From Sutterella sp. AM11-39 (GTDB lineage Bacteria > Pseudomonadota > Gammaproteobacteria > Burkholderiales > Burkholderiaceae_F): a DNA stretch of 64,000 bases. This document shows, piece by piece, positions 45,951 through 54,498 of this stretch. Under the pieces are notes generated by a model. The model did not search any database, was not told the DNA's origin, and saw only the letters and a list, made by a program, of their open reading frames with translations. The stretch's first letter is position 1. Each line of letters opens with the position of its first letter. The translations under genes and the position numbers were made by a program. The DNA is taken from positions 326,976-390,975 of the forward strand of contig NZ_QRLV01000001.1 in NCBI RefSeq assembly GCF_003472385.1, given 5' to 3'.

Positions 45951-47841
45951 TCTTTTCCTTCTCCTTGCGGCGGTGTACGCACAACAAAACTCCCGCGACC
46001 ATCATAAGCGCTGCAGAAAGCCACAGCCAGCTTGCAAGAGGCTTTACAGACAAACGAACCAGCCATTCGGTGTCGGAAAGTTTGTTACCCATCGAGACGT
46101 AGAGATCGCGGAGCATGCCGTGATTGATGCCCGCGGCCGTCATCTGCATGCCGCTTGAAACGAACGTCTGGCGCATCGGGAAGAGATCCGTGAGGTGACT
46201 TTCGTCTGTCGCCTTGAGCACTTCTATGTGCGCAGCGTCGCCAAAGTAGGCGTGCGTGTTGACCTTGTAGGTATCGCGGTAGACAAAAATCACGTCGCCC
46301 ACCGGTTTACCCGCGCCCGGCCCCATTCGCACGAGTGCTTCCTGTTCGTACTGAGCGATTCCGGTCGCGCCGACAATGGCAACGGCAACGGCCGCGTGCG
46401 CAAGAACAGCACCGAAACTTGGTCGTCCGGCGCCGCGAATGACAATCGAAGCCACGCTGGTAGCCACCAGCCAGCCTGCCGCGGCAAATGCCGCAAACGT
46501 CATGACAAGTTCCTTGGGATCGGTCGCAAAAGCAACTGTCCCGCACCCCAACGCTACAGCCGCACAGACACTCGCCGTGAGTTTCACGTTTTTAGAAGCA
46601 AGAATCTGCGCACCGCCGGCCGCCACTGCGGCAAAAAGCGTCATCGGCGCAAAGAAACTGTTGAAATAAGGAGCTCCCACCGTAAGCGTACCCAAGCCCA
46701 GCATGTCGTAGAAAACCGGATAGAGCGTGCCGACCAGCACCGCGGCGGAAGCCACGCACAGCACGCACACGGCTAGCGTGAGCGCCATATCGAACGCATT
46801 GGGCTCGTCGGCTTCGCGGCCGTCGGCAGCCTGTACGGCATCAATGCGCAACGTATAGAGAACCAGCCCGGGAATCATCACGAGGATGCAGGCAAACAAA
46901 AGCACGGTACCGCGTTCCGGATCGGACGCAAAGGCATGCACCGACTGCATCAGACCGCTTCGAACAATGAAGGTGCCAAGCAGACACAGTGCAAAGGAAA
47001 CGATGCCGAGCATTACCACAGTCCTGAGCATACGGGCGCGCTTTTCAAACAGGATCAGAGCATGCAGCAAGGCGCCTACGGAAAGCCAGGGGATAAAGGA
47101 GGCGTTTTCCACCGGGTCCCAGAACCACCAACCGCCCCAACCGAGTTCGGTATAGGCCCACCAGGAACCGAGAGCATTGCCTGCAGTCAAAAAGATCCAG
47201 GTCACGATGCCGATGCGCTTGAGCGAGGAAACGGCCTGGGGCGACATGCGCTTTTGCCACAGCACCGCCACGATCACAGCAAAAATCACTGCCAAACCGG
47301 CGTACGCAGCAAAGATCACCGGCGGATGCAGAATCATGCCGATGTCCTGCAGAATCGGATTGAGGTCTCGTCCTTCGGAGGGAACGGCCGGGAGGTTGCG
47401 CAGGAAAGGATTGGAAACCGTCAACACGAAGGCGCAGAACACGCCGATCACGGCAAGCATCGTGGACTGAATGCGCGCGTTCAGGGCTTCGTTTTTACGC
47501 TGGGTAAACGCAACTAGGCAGGTGGCCAACGCCATCAGAAGAATCCACAGCAACATGGAGCCTTCGTGGCTGCCCCACAGGGCTGCCGCCTTATAGATGA
47601 CGTCAAGCTTGGTGTTGGAATGATCAGCCACGTAGGCAATCGAGAAATCATCGATCAGAAAGGCACGCAGCAAAATGCCGGTGGCAACGGCCAGACACAG
47701 TGCCGCAACGGGCGTGCAGACACGCCAAAGGCCGGCAGCCGCCTGCTGCCCCTTTACAAGCCCCGCCCAGACGGCAACCGCCCCGAAAAGCGAGCAGGCC
47801 GCCGCCAAACACAACAGATAGTGGCCGAATTCCGCAATCAC
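45937..47841 (-). CDS. CcmF/NrfE-type cytochrome c heme lyase
   Basis: Polytopic membrane protein that attaches heme to apocytochrome c. The 634-residue protein has the tryptophan-rich WWD motif GWGGWWFWDPVENASFIPW (about 234-252), the family stretch GMILHPPVIFAAYAGL and about 14-15 helices, with a final helix near residue 605. Its place in the mccA operon, and the CX15CH site in MccA that a normal CcmFH would not recognise, suggest a dedicated lyase, as reported for other mcc and sir systems. ccmABCDE are not in the window. Confidence 0.92.
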   Translation of the reverse strand: MIAEFGHYLLCLAAACSLFGAVAVWAGLVKGQQAAAGLWRVCTPVAALCLAVATGILLRAFLIDDFSIAYVADHSNTKLDVIYKAAALWGSHEGSMLLWILLMALATCLVAFTQRKNEALNARIQSTMLAVIGVFCAFVLTVSNPFLRNLPAVPSEGRDLNPILQDIGMILHPPVIFAAYAGLAVIFAVIVAVLWQKRMSPQAVSSLKRIGIVTWIFLTAGNALGSWWAYTELGWGGWWFWDPVENASFIPWLSVGALLHALILFEKRARMLRTVVMLGIVSFALCLLGTFIVRSGLMQSVHAFASDPERGTVLLFACILVMIPGLVLYTLRIDAVQAADGREADEPNAFDMALTLAVCVLCVASAAVLVGTLYPVFYDMLGLGTLTVGAPYFNSFFAPMTLFAAVAAGGAQILASKNVKLTASVCAAVALGCGTVAFATDPKELVMTFAAFAAAGWLVATSVASIVIRGAGRPSFGAVLAHAAVAVAIVGATGIAQYEQEALVRMGPGAGKPVGDVIFVYRDTYKVNTHAYFGDAAHIEVLKATDESHLTDLFPMRQTFVSSGMQMTAAGINHGMLRDLYVSMGNKLSDTEWLVRLSVKPLASWLWLSAALMMVAGVLLCVHRRKEKEKNALA

Positions 47842-47936
47842 GCTGAAAGCACCTTTCGTTTCTTCACACCGACAATTCGGCGCACATGGACATACCGACA
47901 GACTTTAACGGGCAAACCTTCACGGACGCTGAAGCC

Positions 47937-48734
47937 TCAGAAGCGTTTGGCTGCAAAAATGCCGCGAGCCAGCGCGAAAAGAGCCACCGCCCATGCCGCG
48001 AGCACGCCTGCCAGAGCCGCAATCGGAACCGTGGTCTGTACGCTTCCGAAAAGCGACTGATTGAGCAGACGGAAGCCGCTGGCAGGATTAGCAAGCATCA
48101 AGGCGTTCAAAACGCCTCGCGGCAAGCCTCCCGTAAAGGATACGGCCGCAACCAGCAGCCCCAGGTCGTAGAGAAGCACGGCGGCAAGCCAAATCAAAAT
48201 CAGGATGGCAAGCGCCTGAGCCTTCGTGCGCACGGCCAGACTCACGCAATACGCCGCAAACATGAAGACGAGACCCAGAAGCCAGGCCGACCCCGCCGTC
48301 ACCGTCAAAGCTCCGGCCAATTCGCCGACACTGTAAGGCACGGCCGCAAATGAAGCGGCAATGGGCATCACGGCAAAACCAACCGTCAGAACGACGAAGA
48401 GTGCCGCCCCTTGCCCGACGGCTTTACCAAGTAAAAACGCCGTTCGCGTCACCGGATAGGTGAGCATCAAAATCAGCATGCCGCCTTCGAGTTCGCCCAC
48501 AAACGCGTCGTAGCTCAGAAGTATCGCCAGAAGCGGCAGCAAAAAGACCGTGAGGCTCACAAGTGAATTCATGACGACCGAAAGCGGCGGATACGCAAAG
48601 CTGCCGCCAATGGCCGCCGTACCGTAGAACACCGCCAGCGCCAAAATTGCAAAGAGCAGACCGCCGGAGAGCAGCCAACGACTTTGCAGGCAATCTAGAA
48701 ATTCCTTTCGGGCAACCAACCAAATGCTTCTCAT
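47937..48734 (-). CDS. nosY: NosY-like ABC permease of copper-delivery module
   Basis: 265-residue membrane protein with about six helices and the NosY/ABC-2 start MRSIWLVARKEFLDCLQSRWLL. A further recognisable stretch is GMLILMLTYPVTRTAFLLGKAVG (in part). With the adjacent ATPase it would form the NosFY exporter-type complex that energises NosD. Its ATG overlaps the nosF-like stop by four bases (ATGA), so the two subunits are coupled. The assignment comes from the NosD-NosF-NosY order plus fold; no nosZ is present. Confidence 0.85.
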   Translation of the reverse strand: MRSIWLVARKEFLDCLQSRWLLSGGLLFAILALAVFYGTAAIGGSFAYPPLSVVMNSLVSLTVFLLPLLAILLSYDAFVGELEGGMLILMLTYPVTRTAFLLGKAVGQGAALFVVLTVGFAVMPIAASFAAVPYSVGELAGALTVTAGSAWLLGLVFMFAAYCVSLAVRTKAQALAILILIWLAAVLLYDLGLLVAAVSFTGGLPRGVLNALMLANPASGFRLLNQSLFGSVQTTVPIAALAGVLAAWAVALFALARGIFAAKRF

Positions 48735-49627
48735 GCCGATGCCTCCGCCGTTTGAGCCGCAGGCACGCAATATGCGCGGAAGATTTCAGAAAGTCCCGCT
48801 CGGCGAATGTCAAAATCAAAATCCTTCGTCTCTTCGGTAAGCACGCGCACCACTTCGGCCACATCATGGTCGGGCACGCGCAGCAAGTCTCCGTCGAGAT
48901 ATTTGGCAGCCGACGTCGCCGCCACCGCCGCCGCGTCAAAACCGCGAATGACGGCGGGCAGATTGGCCTCGCGACGCAGTTCGGCTACAGAGCCGCTTGC
49001 ACGCAATTTGCCGCCCGAGAGCATCAGAACCAAATCCGCAAAGGGTTCGATCAAGCTGAGCTCATGCGTACAGACAATCACCGTGCAACCCTGACTGCGC
49101 AGTTGCGCAAGTTGCGCGTACATCCAGGATGATGCCTGAGGATCGAGACCAACCGTAGGTTCGTCGAGAATCATGATCTTGGGCTGAGCCAAAAGCGCCT
49201 GCGCCAACCCCAGACGCTGCCGCTGACCCTTGGAGCACTGGTTCATGCGGTTGCGTCGCACGTGCGACAAGCCGAGCGCTTCCAAAAGCTCGTCGACTCG
49301 TGAGCGAGCGACGCCTTTTAAATCCGCAAAATATTCAAGATGCGCCTGCATGGTCATCTGTTCGTAAAAACTGATGTTTTCCGGCAGATAACCGATGCTA
49401 AGCGGATCACTGCCCGGCGCGCGTCCCAAAACCGACACTTTGCCCTCGGCAGGTTGAATCAGTCCCAGAATGGTTTTGATCAATGTGGACTTGCCCGCAC
49501 CATTGTGCCCGATCAAGGCGGTGAGCGTTCCTGCCCGCAGCCGGCAGCTCACACCGTCCAGCACTTTGCGCCGACCTCGCCAGAACCCGACGCTCTCAAC
49601 GCAAATCGTTTCCTGCATGCCGCTCAT
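48731..49627 (-). CDS. nosF: NosF-like ABC ATPase of copper-delivery module
   Basis: 298-residue ABC ATPase: Walker A GHNGAGKST (40-48), signature CSKGQRQRLGLAQ, Walker B KIMILDEPTVGLDP and switch His in CTHELSL. A NosF-type C-terminal extension (about 210-298) follows. Overlaps of four bases with both nosD upstream and nosY downstream mark a tightly coupled nosDFY block. It probably powers copper handling for the MccA active site. Confidence 0.88.
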   Translation of the reverse strand: MSGMQETICVESVGFWRGRRKVLDGVSCRLRAGTLTALIGHNGAGKSTLIKTILGLIQPAEGKVSVLGRAPGSDPLSIGYLPENISFYEQMTMQAHLEYFADLKGVARSRVDELLEALGLSHVRRNRMNQCSKGQRQRLGLAQALLAQPKIMILDEPTVGLDPQASSWMYAQLAQLRSQGCTVIVCTHELSLIEPFADLVLMLSGGKLRASGSVAELRREANLPAVIRGFDAAAVAATSAAKYLDGDLLRVPDHDVAEVVRVLTEETKDFDFDIRRAGLSEIFRAYCVPAAQTAEASA

Positions 49628-50910
49628 TGCGCCGCTCCTTTGACAACCGGAGCCGTCATCAGCGGGTGACTGTCCGTCACACCCTTGCCGCGGTCAATTT
49701 CTAGGCGCGCCGCAAACCAGCGCAACAGCGCCGTGACTGGGCTTTGCATCAAAAACCTCGCTTCCGGATAGATCCAAAAAATACGGTCCAGACTGTCGTT
49801 GGGCTGATAAGGCGTATCGGCAATGCCGTTGCCGTCGGCATCCCAGCTCATGAATGTGCTCCAATAGTTGCCCCGACCGTTTTCACTCCACTCTAACGGA
49901 GCCTTGCCGACGTAGCGCACCTGAATCGTGTTCTTGTCAAACACATTTTCAGTGACGATCGTCTTTTCCCCACCGAGTGCCACACCGATGCCAATGTCGG
50001 CTCCCGTAAAGGCGTTGCCTTCGACGCGGCTTGCGCCGGGACCGTAGATGAAGAGTCCCTTGCCCTCAGTATCAAGCGCCGCCTTTCCCTTGGGGTTGTG
50101 TACACCCTCAACTAGGTTGCTCCTGACGGTACAACCTTCGCAGACGTTAAGCAGGATGCCGAACTCGATGTTGTCCCGCGCGGTATTGTCGCGGCACATG
50201 ATTCGCTTGCTGCTCATCAGGGCAAAACCACCCACGGAATTTACAGTCACGTTGTCGTAGCCGATGTCATTGCGGGTGTACATCCAATGGATGCCATATT
50301 GGGTGTTGTCGAAATGGTTGCCGACAGCCTCCGTCGCATCGGTGTTTTCAAAGTAAAAACCGTCGCGAACGTTCTTGACCTTGTTATTGATGAGTTTGGA
50401 GTGCTTGACGTAGTTGAGAAAGACCCCGTCACCGCGATCCAGGATATGCCGGCGCGAGTTGCCCGTGATTTCGCAGTCGCGAATCTCCAGATTGTCCAGT
50501 CGATCGGCACGGATGCCGAAACCAGAACCGAAAAGCTTGAGATTCGTTAGCTTCACACCGGTACAGCCGTCCATCACGCGCACACCACTGTCTCGCTTGT
50601 AGAGATCCCCGCCGTAGTTTTTGATGGTCAGATTCTCAACCGTCGTCCGGGAACGGCGAATCGTGATGCCCGAGCCTTTTCCTCCGGCATTGATCACAGC
50701 GCCGTCTTCTCCCTTCAGACTCAAAGGTTCGGTAAGAAGCAGATTGACCTTGTATTCGCCCTTGGCAAAGATGATCGTGTCGCCCTCTTCGGCATTGTCC
50801 ACGATGTCTTCCACGTCGTCGGCAGGCGTCACGCGCCATACCGCGGCATCTGCCGCAGGCACGCTCAAAGCCAGAAAAATAGCCGCCAAGGGCGTCAAAC
50901 GCAAAGACAT
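49624..50910 (-). CDS. nosD: NosD-like periplasmic beta-helix copper-module protein
   Basis: 428-residue exported protein: signal peptide (1-22, ending PAADA) followed by a right-handed parallel beta-helix of NosD/CASH type (about 40-370; repeated short strands such as GFGIRADRLDNLEIRDCEI in part, GIHWMYTRNDIGYDN and LSEN-type turns). NosD moves copper between NosL and the target in nitrous oxide reductase maturation; here the likely target is MccA. The ATG at 50910 gives a clean signal peptide; a frame from 50943 would overlap the nosL-like gene. Confidence 0.88.
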   Translation of the reverse strand: MSLRLTPLAAIFLALSVPAADAAVWRVTPADDVEDIVDNAEEGDTIIFAKGEYKVNLLLTEPLSLKGEDGAVINAGGKGSGITIRRSRTTVENLTIKNYGGDLYKRDSGVRVMDGCTGVKLTNLKLFGSGFGIRADRLDNLEIRDCEITGNSRRHILDRGDGVFLNYVKHSKLINNKVKNVRDGFYFENTDATEAVGNHFDNTQYGIHWMYTRNDIGYDNVTVNSVGGFALMSSKRIMCRDNTARDNIEFGILLNVCEGCTVRSNLVEGVHNPKGKAALDTEGKGLFIYGPGASRVEGNAFTGADIGIGVALGGEKTIVTENVFDKNTIQVRYVGKAPLEWSENGRGNYWSTFMSWDADGNGIADTPYQPNDSLDRIFWIYPEARFLMQSPVTALLRWFAARLEIDRGKGVTDSHPLMTAPVVKGAAQ

Positions 50911-50923
50911 CGTGGTGCCGGTA

Positions 50924-51415
50924 CTACTTGTCAAGCAGCTCAAGCGTCACGTCCTTGTAGGCGTACAGCTTGCCGCCGTGCTTTTTGATGAATTCCTGCG
51001 CCTTATCCTGAGAGGTAAACGCCACGGGCTCATTGCCCATCACGCCGTCGACGTCGTGGCCGTAAACATAAACAGCCTTCGTCGCATCAACAAGCGCGGC
51101 ATCGTCAGGCTTTTCCCAACCGGTCTTACCCATGTCATGGATGAAGAAGCCGATCAGGCGACGCGCGTTTTCCGGTTGCAGCGCAAAAGTAAAGGCATCG
51201 CGCCCGGAACAGAACTTCACGGCTTCGCCATCAGCTCCTTTGATGAATATCTCGGCCTTGGGGCCGGGATAGTGCACGATCACCATGCCGCACATCTTGC
51301 AGCGGTCGTGCGCTCCGATAGGAACAGCCTTGACAACCTCTGTCGTTTCTTCCGAGCAGCCGATAAGCGCCGTGCAGGCTATCGCCGCCAGCGCCAGTCC
51401 ACGGACAGGAGACAT
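50924..51415 (-). CDS. nosL: NosL-like copper-chaperone lipoprotein
   Basis: 163-residue lipoprotein with lipobox ALIGC (Cys20). The copper-binding NosL motif is CKMCGMVIVHYPGPK (Cys39, Cys42, Met44). NosL-type proteins give Cu(I) to NosD; an MccL of this family is reported to be important for MccA in Wolinella. It follows a second NosL-like gene with a one-base overlap (TGATG). Confidence 0.9.
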   Translation of the reverse strand: MSPVRGLALAAIACTALIGCSEETTEVVKAVPIGAHDRCKMCGMVIVHYPGPKAEIFIKGADGEAVKFCSGRDAFTFALQPENARRLIGFFIHDMGKTGWEKPDDAALVDATKAVYVYGHDVDGVMGNEPVAFTSQDKAQEFIKKHGGKLYAYKDVTLELLDK

Positions 51416-51891
51416 CAGTATTTTTCTCCGCAGCCAAGTGCTTCAGGCGTCAAATCAGCAAAGCTCATCAGTTTGCCGCCATTGGCCTTCTGGAAGGCTT
51501 CCGCGGCTTCCTTCGTGGCAAAGGGTGCCAGAGAGGGTCCCATCACGGCCTTAACCTTGGAGCCGTAGACGAACCACGCCTTGGTGGCGTCAATCAGCTT
51601 CGAGTCGTCGGGATTTTTCCAATCTACGGCGCCGGCGTCATGCATGAACACGTGAACGACGCCGGTCTTTTTCATGGCCGCCGCATAGCCGCAGGCCGTG
51701 CCGCGAGCCGAACAGAATTTCTGTACGGATTTGTCTTTGAGAACGAGCAGTCCCTTGGGGCCAGGATACTTCTTGATCACCATGGCGCAGGAAGAGCACT
51801 GATCGGTTTCGTTGAAGGGACCGGCAACAGCGGCGGTGGACAGGCTCACGGCAACAGCCGCGCCAAGGCACAGTTTAATCAGGCTTTTCAT
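51415..51891 (-). CDS. Second NosL-like periplasmic protein
   Basis: 158-residue secreted NosL-family protein with a signal peptide (1-23) but no lipobox, so it is probably soluble. The motif is QCSSCAMVIKKYPGPKG (Cys32, Cys35, Met37), and a conserved C-terminal half (TKAWFVYGSKVKAVMG) matches the partner lipoprotein. The last residues add another Cys (LGCGEKY). A soluble and a lipidated copy in tandem suggest a relay. The ATG at 51891 is chosen for the signal peptide; the frame from 51948 lacks a ribosome site. Confidence 0.88.
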   Translation of the reverse strand: MKSLIKLCLGAAVAVSLSTAAVAGPFNETDQCSSCAMVIKKYPGPKGLLVLKDKSVQKFCSARGTACGYAAAMKKTGVVHVFMHDAGAVDWKNPDDSKLIDATKAWFVYGSKVKAVMGPSLAPFATKEAAEAFQKANGGKLMSFADLTPEALGCGEKY

Positions 51892-51980
51892 AGGACTATT
51901 TCTCTGGATGGTTTGCACGGATTTGCGCTTTCGACGCGCGGTAAACACTCCGTCTTCTGCGATTTACGCCGCGCAATTGC

Positions 51981-52083
51981 AAAAACGCCGCCGATAACGG
52001 CGGCCCGTTCAACAGGACTGTTATATCAGCCTTTTTTGTGTTTTGAGAAGCGCAACTGCAGCGGAGTTTTTCCGCCGCAGTTG
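51981..52083 (-). terminator. Terminator-like stems between mccD and the nosL pair
   Basis: On the minus strand the first stem is CAACTGC-GCGGA type (52053-52083), one mismatch per arm; the second is GCCGCCG-TTAT-CGGCGGC (51987-52004) followed by GTTTTTG. The second looks like a true intrinsic terminator or attenuator within the cluster and would lower or separate expression of the copper/heme assembly genes. Confidence 0.55.
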
Positions 52084-52117
52084 CTAAAGACTTAAAGTCT
52101 TATGGGATCCTCAGCAA

Positions 52118-53038
52118 TCAGATACCGTAGGTCTGACCGGCGTAGAGGATGAAGAGTCGCAGGCACATCATGCCGACAACGCTGCAAAGACCGGTCAGGT
52201 AGAACGTACCCGAACCCTTAGCCTTGCAGAGCACCACCGGGATGACAAAGCCGATACCGACGACACCAACCCAGAACAGCGTGGCCCAGGTACCCGTGCA
52301 GAAGGCCTGAGCTGCGTGCTGAGCAGCCGCATTGCCGGTAAACAGCGCCACAGCGATCATGAAGATGCACAGAGCTTCGGCAGCCATGATCGGCCACTCG
52401 GCGCCGTGCAGCACCTTCTGATCGGCGCTGTGCTGATCTTCACCAAACATGCCGGCGGCAACCATCTTCGCAGCGGCGGTACCGGCGGAAAGACCGGAAG
52501 CCACAAAGAGGGCCGGAAGCACAGCCTGATTGATCAGCGGGAAGCGGATCAGCGCGCTGATCAGGAAGCCCGTGTATGCGCAGATCGTCAGCGCAAACAC
52601 AAGCGTGATCCACTGAAGGCCGCAGCGATGGTTGTCAAACCAACCGATAAGGCCGTCAAGGAACCCGATCTTGAAGCTGTCGCGAACCGCAACCAGCGTG
52701 AGGATGCACACCAGCGGGATGTAGACAATAAGCGCAATAACGCCCAAGCTCATCACGGAGGTGAGGTTGTAGTACACCAGGATCCGCCAGAACCACAGCG
52801 GATTGGTCAAGTCAGCAACCAGGCAGACCATACCGAGAATGATGGTCACGGCGCCGATCAGCGACGCGGCCTTCAGGATCGGAGTGTTCTGCGCGGTCTG
52901 CTTCTTATAAAGGTTGAGCATGATGGCAACGGCCACCGCGCCGCCCGAAATACCTGCCAAAAACAGGTACACGGCAATCGGCCACGGCCAGCTGATGCCT
53001 TGCGTCAGACCAAGTGTAAAGTTCATGGTGATATCCAT
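52118..53038 (-). CDS. mccD: MccD, NrfD/PsrC-type quinol dehydrogenase membrane subunit
   Basis: 306-residue integral membrane protein with about eight helices, starting LGLTQGISWPWPIAVYLFLAGISGGA (in part: GISWPWPIAVYLFLAGISGG), the NrfD family pattern. It should oxidise menaquinol and send electrons through MccC to MccA. It has no heme sites. It is two bases after mccC, giving an MccCD complex. The NrfD family also serves nitrite, polysulfide and tetrathionate systems; the adjacent MccA decides for sulfite. Confidence 0.88.
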   Translation of the reverse strand: MDITMNFTLGLTQGISWPWPIAVYLFLAGISGGAVAVAIMLNLYKKQTAQNTPILKAASLIGAVTIILGMVCLVADLTNPLWFWRILVYYNLTSVMSLGVIALIVYIPLVCILTLVAVRDSFKIGFLDGLIGWFDNHRCGLQWITLVFALTICAYTGFLISALIRFPLINQAVLPALFVASGLSAGTAAAKMVAAGMFGEDQHSADQKVLHGAEWPIMAAEALCIFMIAVALFTGNAAAQHAAQAFCTGTWATLFWVGVVGIGFVIPVVLCKAKGSGTFYLTGLCSVVGMMCLRLFILYAGQTYGI

Positions 53039-53040
53039 CT

Positions 53041-53739
53041 TTACACTCCTTTCTTCACAATGGGAATGTAGCGAAGCTGCGGCTCAGTGCCGAGTTCCGG
53101 ACGGATACGAACGGAATCCTTCACGGCGAGCAACTTGCTCACATACGACTTCGGGTCGTTGATGTCGCCGAAGATCAGCGCATCGTACTTGCAGCTTTCC
53201 ACGCATGCCGGCTGCTCGTTCTTTTCGAGGCGGGTATGCAGGCAGAAGTCGCAGTTGTCAGCGACCTTGGTCTCTTCATTGATGAAGCGCACGTTGTACG
53301 GACATGCCACGATGCAGTATTTGCATCCGACGCACTTGGAGGTGTCCATCGTAACGATGCCCGTCTTGGGATCGCGATGGGCGGCGCCGGTCGGGCACAC
53401 TCTCACGCAGGGAGCGTTCTTGCACTGCTGGCAAGAAACGCGGATGTAGCGGCGGTTGGGCTCGTAGCCGCGATCGGTTTCGAGCTTGCTGCCCTGCAGT
53501 TCCAGTAACAGACGCGAGCGGCCTTTCGGCAACTTGTTGGTCTCGTTGCAGGCAATTCTGCAGTCTCTGCAGCCGACGCACTTGTTCTGGTCAAAGACCA
53601 TCACATATTGCGGCCGGTTGCCGCCGTCGGACTTGCCAGCAGCTGCCGCCCCACCGAGAGGCGACAGGAGCAGCGAGCCGGCTCCGGCACCTGCGAGGAA
53701 TTTTCTCCTGTCAATCTTTTCGCTCACAATATTCTCCAC
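53041..53739 (-). CDS. mccC: MccC, NrfC-type periplasmic four-cluster ferredoxin
   Basis: 232-residue protein exported by the Tat system (DRRKFLAGAGAGSLLL, 10-25). Four [4Fe-4S] groups can be seen: CVGCRDCRIAC (54-64), CQQCKNAPCVRVC, CVGCKYCIVAC and CDFCLHTRLEKNEQPACVESC (in part). It would connect MccD to the octaheme reductase. Homologous to NrfC and to Wolinella MccC. Confidence 0.9.
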   Translation of the reverse strand: MENIVSEKIDRRKFLAGAGAGSLLLSPLGGAAAAGKSDGGNRPQYVMVFDQNKCVGCRDCRIACNETNKLPKGRSRLLLELQGSKLETDRGYEPNRRYIRVSCQQCKNAPCVRVCPTGAAHRDPKTGIVTMDTSKCVGCKYCIVACPYNVRFINEETKVADNCDFCLHTRLEKNEQPACVESCKYDALIFGDINDPKSYVSKLLAVKDSVRIRPELGTEPQLRYIPIVKKGV

Positions 53740-53784
53740 AGACAGAACCGAATTTCTTATTGCTAAGACAAAGGGTTCCGCCGA

Positions 53785-54429
53785 TTAGTCTTGCAACCGA
53801 GCCCTGGACTCGGCATTGGCGATGGCATTTCTGAGCGCTCTTTGCTGAGCGGGTGCAACGCCCGCATCAAGCAGCATCTTCCAGTGGCTGACGGCTTCGT
53901 CATAACGTTGATGCATAAACGCATCCTCCCCGAGGAGCATTCGCGTCTGCACATCCAACGCATTGATCGACAAAGCGCGCTCGATCACACGGTGAGTTTC
54001 GGCAGTTATCACTCTGGCGTCGCGATAGTACATCGCACGCGCGAGTCTCCCGAGTGCCTCCGCACTTTCTCCACCCACCCTGATGAATTCGTTGAAAACC
54101 TCAACGGCCTCACCGTATTGGCCGGCTTCGTATAGCGCTTCGGCCAGCTCCGACTGCGCCCGCGCATTGTTAGGCATGTTTTTTACCATGCGACGCGCTT
54201 CGGCAATCTTTGCTGCGAGCATGTAGTTCGTCTCAACCCCCGTTTGTTCGTTCTGCCAGTCGGCATACCTACCGAAACCGGCATAAACGGCAACGCTTGA
54301 TGCGAGTACAAGAACTGCAAACCCAACCGTTAGCGGCATTGAGCGGTATCTGACGCGGTACGCATACACCCCGAGCAGAAATGCAAAGAGCGCTGCAGTC
54401 AGTGCGATCAAAACGTCCAAGCCGTTCAC
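53785..54429 (-). CDS. CcmI/NrfG-like TPR protein
   Basis: 214-residue protein with two N-terminal membrane segments (about 5-24 and 32-52) and tetratricopeptide-like repeats (about 85-205; AEALYEAGQYGEAVEVFNEFI, in part). CcmI and NrfG hold apocytochrome c for the heme lyase, so this is probably the apo-MccA chaperone, perhaps recognising the unusual CX15CH region. It lies between the prolyl isomerase and mccC, separated from the ccmF-ccmH pair by 6 kb in the same direction. Confidence 0.82.
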   Translation of the reverse strand: MNGLDVLIALTAALFAFLLGVYAYRVRYRSMPLTVGFAVLVLASSVAVYAGFGRYADWQNEQTGVETNYMLAAKIAEARRMVKNMPNNARAQSELAEALYEAGQYGEAVEVFNEFIRVGGESAEALGRLARAMYYRDARVITAETHRVIERALSINALDVQTRMLLGEDAFMHQRYDEAVSHWKMLLDAGVAPAQQRALRNAIANAESRARLQD

Positions 54430-54498
54430 GAAAATGCCTTCACTTTGTTAAAGAGCTTGTTTATTGCTCAGAAAGTCAAGTCGTCATCACCAGCACAA

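Noticed and set aside
47937..51891. Nitrous oxide reduction locus
   Set aside because: No nosZ or nosR in the window; the genes sit inside the mcc operon, so a copper role for MccA is simpler.
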